64,000 nt of DNA from an uncultured Paracoccaceae bacterium (GTDB taxonomy: Bacteria; Pseudomonadota; Alphaproteobacteria; Rhodobacterales; Rhodobacteraceae). The notes beneath the pieces were generated by a model. The model was not told the origin of the DNA, made no database searches, and was given only the letters and a program-made list of their open reading frames with translations. Positions 59,599 through 64,000 of this stretch are shown one piece after another. The stretch lies in NCBI GenBank assembly GCA_947487205.1, contig CANKVU010000012.1:1-64000 (forward strand). The letters run 5' to 3'. A program made the position numbers and the translations under genes. How positions within the stretch are numbered: position 1 is the stretch's first letter; every line of letters starts with the position of its first letter.

Positions 59599-60249
59599 AT
59601 GAGTATGGTTGGCAACATCGTGAACCTGACCGGCCGGCGCAAGGCGCGTTCCGATCCGGCGCGCGAGGCCGTGGATCGGCACTGGAACGCGATCCGCCGG
59701 GATGACGGGGTGCCGCTCCGCGACGACATCGATCCTGCCCGGATGCTCGACGCGCTCGACCGGCTGATCCTGATCGAACGTATCGCGCCGCGTCAGGCCC
59801 GGATCCGGATCGCGGGGCAGCGGGTGAACGACCTCCTGGGCATGGATCTGCGCGGCATGCCGCTTTCCTGCCTGATCGTGCCGCCGGCCCGGTCTTGGCT
59901 CGGCGACTGCGTCGAGACGGTGTTCGACATGCCCGCCCAGGTGGATCTGGGCCTTGCGGCGCCCCGCGGCGTCTTGAGGGAGCGGGTGTCGGCGGAACTC
60001 GTCATGCTGCCCCTGCGCGACCGGTCGGGTCTCGTATCCCGTGCGTTGTGCTACCTCGACCTGCCCTACCGGACGCCAGGCGCGCCCTTGCGCATGGAGA
60101 TCAGCGGCGAGCGGCGCACCCCGGTCGGGACCATCGCCCGAACGGGCAGCGACCGCGAGGGTACGCCCGACCGCGACCCCGGATACGTCCGGGCGGACCG
60201 GGCGCGGGAGGCGGCCCACCGCCGCCAATCCCTCCGCGTGGTGGAGTGA
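59599..60249 (+). CDS. PAS-domain protein of the PF07310 type
   Basis: A 216-residue protein. Residues 20-150 read as the PAS_5 domain found in alphaproteobacteria (DIDPARMLDALDRLILIERI, RIRIAGQRVNDLLGMDLRGM). The C-terminal 55 residues are basic and probably disordered. It has no kinase or output domain, so its partner is unknown. GGAG lies 6 bp before the ATG. Divergent from yicC; a GGCGGA/TCCGCC inverted repeat lies in the gap. Confidence 0.85.
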   Translation: MSMVGNIVNLTGRRKARSDPAREAVDRHWNAIRRDDGVPLRDDIDPARMLDALDRLILIERIAPRQARIRIAGQRVNDLLGMDLRGMPLSCLIVPPARSWLGDCVETVFDMPAQVDLGLAAPRGVLRERVSAELVMLPLRDRSGLVSRALCYLDLPYRTPGAPLRMEISGERRTPVGTIARTGSDREGTPDRDPGYVRADRAREAAHRRQSLRVVE

Positions 60250-60269
60250 TCGGCCGGCGGGCCCCTCGA

Positions 60270-61640
60270 TCAGGCCGATGCGACGCTGCGGCCCACGGTC
60301 TCGGTGTCGCGCATCAGCTTGTTGACGAGGAACGCGAGTTCCAGCGATTGTGAGGCGTTGAGCCGCGGATCGCAGGCCGTGTGATAGCGGTCCGACAGGT
60401 CCTCGTCGGTCAGCGCGCGCAGGCCGCCCGTGCATTCGGTCACATCCTGCCCCGTCATCTCGAAATGAACCCCGCCCGGGATGGTGCCGTGGTCGCGGTG
60501 GATGCGGAAGAAGTCGCGGACTTCGGCGAGCACGTCGTCGAAGGGGCGTGTCTTGTAGCCGGTCACCGACTTGATCGTGTTGCCGTGCATCGGGTCGCAG
60601 GACCACACCACCTTGGCGCCCATCCCCTCCACCGTGTCGATCAGGCGCGGCAGGTGCTCGCTCGCCTTGCCCGCCCCGAAACGCGCAATGAGGGTCAGGC
60701 GCCCGGCCTCGTTCTCGGGGTTCAGGGTCTCGATCAGGACCTTCAGATCCTCGGGGGTGATCGAGGGGCCGCATTTCAGCCCGATCGGGTTGATCACCTG
60801 GCGGCAGAACTCGACATGCGCGCCGTCGGGCTGACGAGTGCGGTCGCCGATCCAGATCAGGTGGCCGGAGCCCGCGACCAATCCGCCGCTGACGGGATCG
60901 CGCCGGGTCAGCGCCTCCTCGTATTCCAGCAGGAGCGCCTCGTGGCTGGTATAGAAATCCACCGTCGCCAGCTCTTCCGACTTGCGCGGCGACAGCCCCG
61001 CGGCCCGGATGAAGTCGAGCGTGTCCTGCAGGGCGTCCGCGATGTCGCGGTAGGCCGCGGCCTTGTCCTCGGCGGTGAAGTCGAGCGTCCAGGCATGGAC
61101 GCGGTTGATATCCGCGAACCCGCCCTTCGACAGGCCCCGCAGCATGTTCAGCGTCGCCGCCGCCTGATTGTAGGCCGCGATCATGCGATCGGGATCGGGC
61201 ATCCGGCTTTCCGCGTCGAAGGGGAATCCGTTGATGATGTCGCCGCGGTAGGACGGAAGCTCCACCCCATCCACGATCTCGGTCGGCGCCGAACGGGGCT
61301 TGGCGAACTGCCCCGCCATCCGGCCCACCTTCACCACCGGAACCTTGGCCCCGTAGGTCAGGACCATGGCCATCTGCAGCAGCACCTTGAAGGTGTCGCG
61401 GACGGTCGCGGCCCCGAACTGATCGAAGCTCTCGGCGCAATCACCGCCCTGAAGCAGGAATGCCTCGCCGCGCGAAACGGCCGCAAGCTCGCTTCGAAGG
61501 CGCCGCGCCTCGTCGGCAAAGATCAGGGAAGGGCTCGCACGCAGGCGGTCCTCGGCGGCGCGGAGCGCGACGGGATCGGTATAGACCGGCATCTGGATCC
61601 GTTCGCGGCTGCGCCAGCTCGAAATGTCGGACATGTTCAT
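60270..61640 (-). CDS. 3-deoxy-7-phosphoheptulonate (DAHP) synthase, class II
   Basis: A 456-residue class II (plant/actinobacterial-type) enzyme: LLQGGDCAESFDQF, KVGRMAGQFAKPRSAP, GLKCGPSITPEDL, WSCDPMHGNT, HFEMTGQDVTECTGG and DPRLNASQSLELAF. It condenses PEP and erythrose 4-phosphate at the entry of the shikimate pathway. GGAG 7 bp upstream fits ATG 61640. Divergent from the GlxA-type regulator. Confidence 0.96.
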   Translation of the reverse strand: MNMSDISSWRSRERIQMPVYTDPVALRAAEDRLRASPSLIFADEARRLRSELAAVSRGEAFLLQGGDCAESFDQFGAATVRDTFKVLLQMAMVLTYGAKVPVVKVGRMAGQFAKPRSAPTEIVDGVELPSYRGDIINGFPFDAESRMPDPDRMIAAYNQAAATLNMLRGLSKGGFADINRVHAWTLDFTAEDKAAAYRDIADALQDTLDFIRAAGLSPRKSEELATVDFYTSHEALLLEYEEALTRRDPVSGGLVAGSGHLIWIGDRTRQPDGAHVEFCRQVINPIGLKCGPSITPEDLKVLIETLNPENEAGRLTLIARFGAGKASEHLPRLIDTVEGMGAKVVWSCDPMHGNTIKSVTGYKTRPFDDVLAEVRDFFRIHRDHGTIPGGVHFEMTGQDVTECTGGLRALTDEDLSDRYHTACDPRLNASQSLELAFLVNKLMRDTETVGRSVASA

Positions 61641-61737
61641 CGTCCTGCTCCCTGATAACGGATCGGGGCGCGATTGTACGCGCGGCCGGGTCGCGTTGCA
61701 AACCGCATTCGCCCCCCTTGCGGCGGACGAGAATTTG

Positions 61738-62793
61738 ATGCTTCGGTCGCTCCGAGAAAACGACACGGTTCGCGCCATGACCGGGACCGCAGACATCAAG
61801 ACCGGCACGGCCGGACCTCGCCGCCCCGCGCCAGCGGGCGGCTCGGCGCGGCATTTCACGTTTCTCCTTTTGGAGCGATTCAGCCTGCTGAGCTTTGCCG
61901 GCGCCGTCGAGACCTTGCGCCTCGCCAACCGGATCGCCGGGCGCCGGATCTACCACTGGACCCTGACGGCGGATGGCGGCGGCACGGTCGCGTCGTCCGC
62001 CGGGGTGTCCTTCCCCGTCGATGACGATCTTGGCGATCCCCCGCGCGAGGCCACGATCCTGGTCTGCGGCGGCGTCGAGGTCTCGGAGGCGACGACGAAG
62101 CGCGTGGTCGCCTGGCTGCGCCGCATGGCGCGGCGCGGCGATCCGATCGGGGGCTTCTGCACCGCGGCCTACACCATGGCCAAGGCGGGATTGCTGGACC
62201 AGAAGCGGGCGACGATCCACTGGGAGAATCAGGAGGGTTTCGCCGAGGCCTTCGACGGGGTGGAACTCACCCGCGGGGTCTTCACCGTCGACGGCAACCG
62301 GATGACCACGGCCGGCGGAACCGCGTCCATCGACCTGATGCTGCGGCTGATCGCCCGCGACGAGGGCGAGGATCTGGCCAACGCGGTGGCCGACCAGATG
62401 ATCTATTCCTCGATCCGCACCGATCAGGACCAGCAGCGCCTGTCGACGCCCACCCGGATCGGCGTCCGGCATCCCAAGCTGTCCACCGTGATCCAGAAGA
62501 TGGAGGCGCACATCGAGGAGCCGATCAGCCCCGCGACCCTTGCGCGGGAGGTGGGCCTCTCCACCCGGCAGCTCGAGCGCCTGTTCCGGCGCTATCTCAA
62601 CCGCTCGCCCAAGCGCTACTACATGGAGCTCCGCCTGGAACGGGCGCGCAAGCTTCTGATGCAGACGGACATGAGCGTGATCAATGTCGGTCTGGCCTGC
62701 GGCTTCACCTCGCCGTCGCATTTCTCCAAGTGCTACCGCTCCCACTACAGCACCACGCCGTACCGGGAACGGGGCAGCAACGGAACCGAGTGA
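61738..62793 (+). CDS. GlxA family transcriptional regulator (DJ-1/PfpI plus AraC HTH)
   Basis: A roughly 350-residue protein: an N-terminal class I glutamine amidotransferase-like domain (FTFLLLERFSLLSFAGAVE, GGFCTAAYTMAKAG with the Cys) and a C-terminal AraC-type domain with two helix-turn-helix units (LAREVGLSTRQLERLFRR, NVGLACGFTSPSHFSKCY). Relatives such as GbdR control choline, betaine or carnitine use. The exact start is uncertain; ATG 61777 is an equally good choice. Confidence 0.88.
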   Translation: MLRSLRENDTVRAMTGTADIKTGTAGPRRPAPAGGSARHFTFLLLERFSLLSFAGAVETLRLANRIAGRRIYHWTLTADGGGTVASSAGVSFPVDDDLGDPPREATILVCGGVEVSEATTKRVVAWLRRMARRGDPIGGFCTAAYTMAKAGLLDQKRATIHWENQEGFAEAFDGVELTRGVFTVDGNRMTTAGGTASIDLMLRLIARDEGEDLANAVADQMIYSSIRTDQDQQRLSTPTRIGVRHPKLSTVIQKMEAHIEEPISPATLAREVGLSTRQLERLFRRYLNRSPKRYYMELRLERARKLLMQTDMSVINVGLACGFTSPSHFSKCYRSHYSTTPYRERGSNGTE

Positions 62794-62875
62794 GCCGCCC
62801 ACGGCGCGCTTTCCATTCGGCGCCGCCGCCTCTAGGCTCCGGGAATCAAAAAACGAAACGAACAGGGAGACATCC

Positions 62876-64000
62876 ATGCAGAGATTGCTTCTCGCCACCG
62901 CGCTGACCGCGGCCGCAGGCGTCGCCGGGGCCCAGGATGCGGGGTCGGGCGATCCGGTCAAGGTCGGCGTGATCCTCGGCTTCACCGGTCCCATCGAATC
63001 GATCACGCCCAACATGGGCGCCGCCGCGGATCTGGCCGTGTCGGAGATCAACGAGGCCGGCGGGATACTCGACGGCCGGATGCTCGAAGTCGTGCGCGCC
63101 GATTCCACCTGCATCGACGCGGCCGCGGCGACGGCGGCCGCCGAGCGGCTGGTGACCTCGGACGGGATCTCGGCGATCATGGGGGCGGATTGCTCGGGCG
63201 TGACCGGCGCGATCCTGGCCAACGTGGCGGTGCCGAACGGCGTGGCGATGGTGTCGCCCTCGGCCACCTCGCCTGCTCTCTCCAACGCCGAGGATGACGA
63301 CCTGTTCTTCCGCACCTCGCCCTCGGATGCACGGCAGGGTCAGGTCCTGTCCGATATCCTGCAATCGCGCGACATCTCCGAGGTCGCGGTGACCTATACG
63401 AACAACGATTACGGCAAGGGCTTCGCCGACAGCTTCGCCGCCGCCTTCGAGGAAGCGGGCGGCACGGTCACGCTCTCGGCCCCGCACGAGGACGGCAAGG
63501 CAGATTACTCCGCCGAGATCGGCGCCCTGTCCTCGGCCGGCGGCGAAGCGCTGGTGGTGCTGGGCTATGCCGATACGGGCGGCCGCGGCATGATCCAGGC
63601 GGCCTACGATACCGGCGCCTTCGACACCTTCGTGCTGGGCGACGGGATGTTTTCCAACGACCTGATCACCGAGCTGTCCGACGCCCTGGACGGTTCGTTC
63701 GGCACCGTCCCCTGGTCCGAGGGTGAGGGGACCGAGGCATTCGCGACCCAGGCCGAAGAGGCCGGCTTCGACCCCGCAACCTCCTACACGCGGGAAAGCT
63801 ACGACGCCATGGCGCTCCTCGCGCTCGCGATGCAGGCGGCCGGTTCGACCGACTCGAACGAATACAAGGCCAGCATCATGGAGGTGGCCAACGCGCCCGG
63901 CGAACAGATCCTGCCCGGCCAGCTTGGCCGCGCCATCGAGATCCTGTCCGAGGGCGGCGACGTCGATTACGTCGGTGGCACGAATGTCGAACTTGTCGGC
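62876..64000 (+). CDS. ABC transporter substrate-binding protein, LivK type (truncated by window end)
   Basis: The visible 375 residues start with a signal peptide (MQRLLLATALTAAAGVAGA, cut after AQA-like AGA-QD), then VKVGVILGFTGPIESITPNM, INEAGGILDGRML, GADCSGVTGAIL and VAVTYTNNDYGKGFADSFAAA, the periplasmic-binding-protein type I fold used for branched-chain amino acids and amides. It would deliver a ligand to a LivHMGF-type transporter beyond the right edge. AGGGAGA lies 6 bp upstream. No stop is reached in the window. Confidence 0.9.
   Translation, partial: MQRLLLATALTAAAGVAGAQDAGSGDPVKVGVILGFTGPIESITPNMGAAADLAVSEINEAGGILDGRMLEVVRADSTCIDAAAATAAAERLVTSDGISAIMGADCSGVTGAILANVAVPNGVAMVSPSATSPALSNAEDDDLFFRTSPSDARQGQVLSDILQSRDISEVAVTYTNNDYGKGFADSFAAAFEEAGGTVTLSAPHEDGKADYSAEIGALSSAGGEALVVLGYADTGGRGMIQAAYDTGAFDTFVLGDGMFSNDLITELSDALDGSFGTVPWSEGEGTEAFATQAEEAGFDPATSYTRESYDAMALLALAMQAAGSTDSNEYKASIMEVANAPGEQILPGQLGRAIEILSEGGDVDYVGGTNVELVG

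Noticed and set aside
1-64000. CRISPR arrays, rRNA or tRNA genes
   Set aside because: No regular spaced repeats and no rRNA-like sequence were seen, and no tRNA-like TPsiC/anticodon arrangement was noticed while reading. A dedicated tRNA scan was not possible, so a missed tRNA cannot be fully excluded.

Overview
This is a high-G+C window from an alphaproteobacterium, most likely a member of the Rhodobacteraceae/Roseobacter group. The evidence is gene content and order: Usg, DUF1289, CcmI, class II DAHP synthase, a GlxA-type regulator, a soluble PhoR, and PstA/PstC with long N-terminal extensions. Much of the window is operons with 1-8 bp stop/start overlaps.

Layout. Positions 1-600 hold a badly decayed IS3-type transposase; 641-953 shows no gene. 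Positions 954-15162 are housekeeping: ccmI-ruvX-DUF1289, sodB, small stress-like genes and a host-attachment protein, an IscU-like scaffold, hisI, gluQ-trmFO, gyrA, usg, typA, a TIGR02594-type protein with an MscS channel, and an SMR exporter.

Positions 15326-48634 form one large extracellular/capsular polysaccharide locus. A leftward arm (24028 down to 16210) encodes an initiating sugar-phosphate transferase, a sugar N-formyltransferase, a PIG-L deacetylase, a DegT aminotransferase, a GT4 transferase, a Wzc-like protein with a damaged Walker A, and a Wzy/ligase-like polymerase. A rightward arm (24255 to 46983) encodes a GT4, a second Wzc-like protein with intact Walker A, a pectate-lyase-like secreted enzyme, a Wzx-like flippase, a Wza-like export protein, a sulfotransferase, a CapD-type 4,6-dehydratase, more glycosyltransferases, GtrA, a GT-C membrane transferase, and a CDP-sugar pathway (rfbF, rfbG, an unusual RfbH, a C-methyltransferase, an SDR). 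It ends with a GtrB-like GT2 and two tandem GT4 genes. A second sulfotransferase (15326) and a HAD/ATP-grasp pair (46980-48634) flank it. The predicted product is a Wzx/Wzy-type polymer that is sulfated, carries an N-formylated amino sugar, and is probably decorated by a C-methylated deoxy sugar through a split GtrA/GtrB/GT-C module.

Positions 48829-56156 are the phosphate regulon (phoR, pstSCAB, phoU, phoB, all leftward), with a good three-repeat PHO box between phoR and pstS. The window ends with a trans-sulfuration enzyme, a gamma-carbonic anhydrase-like protein, gmk, YicC, a PAS protein, DAHP synthase, a GlxA-type regulator, and the start of a branched-chain amino-acid-type ABC binding protein cut off by the window end.

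The strongest unusual signals are: an RfbH/E1-type dehydratase with the active-site His but none of the Fe-S cysteines, in a cluster with no E3 reductase; the split Gtr module around it; and the pairing of an intact with a degenerate Wzc-like ATPase. All assignments come from reading translated sequence; no database search was run.
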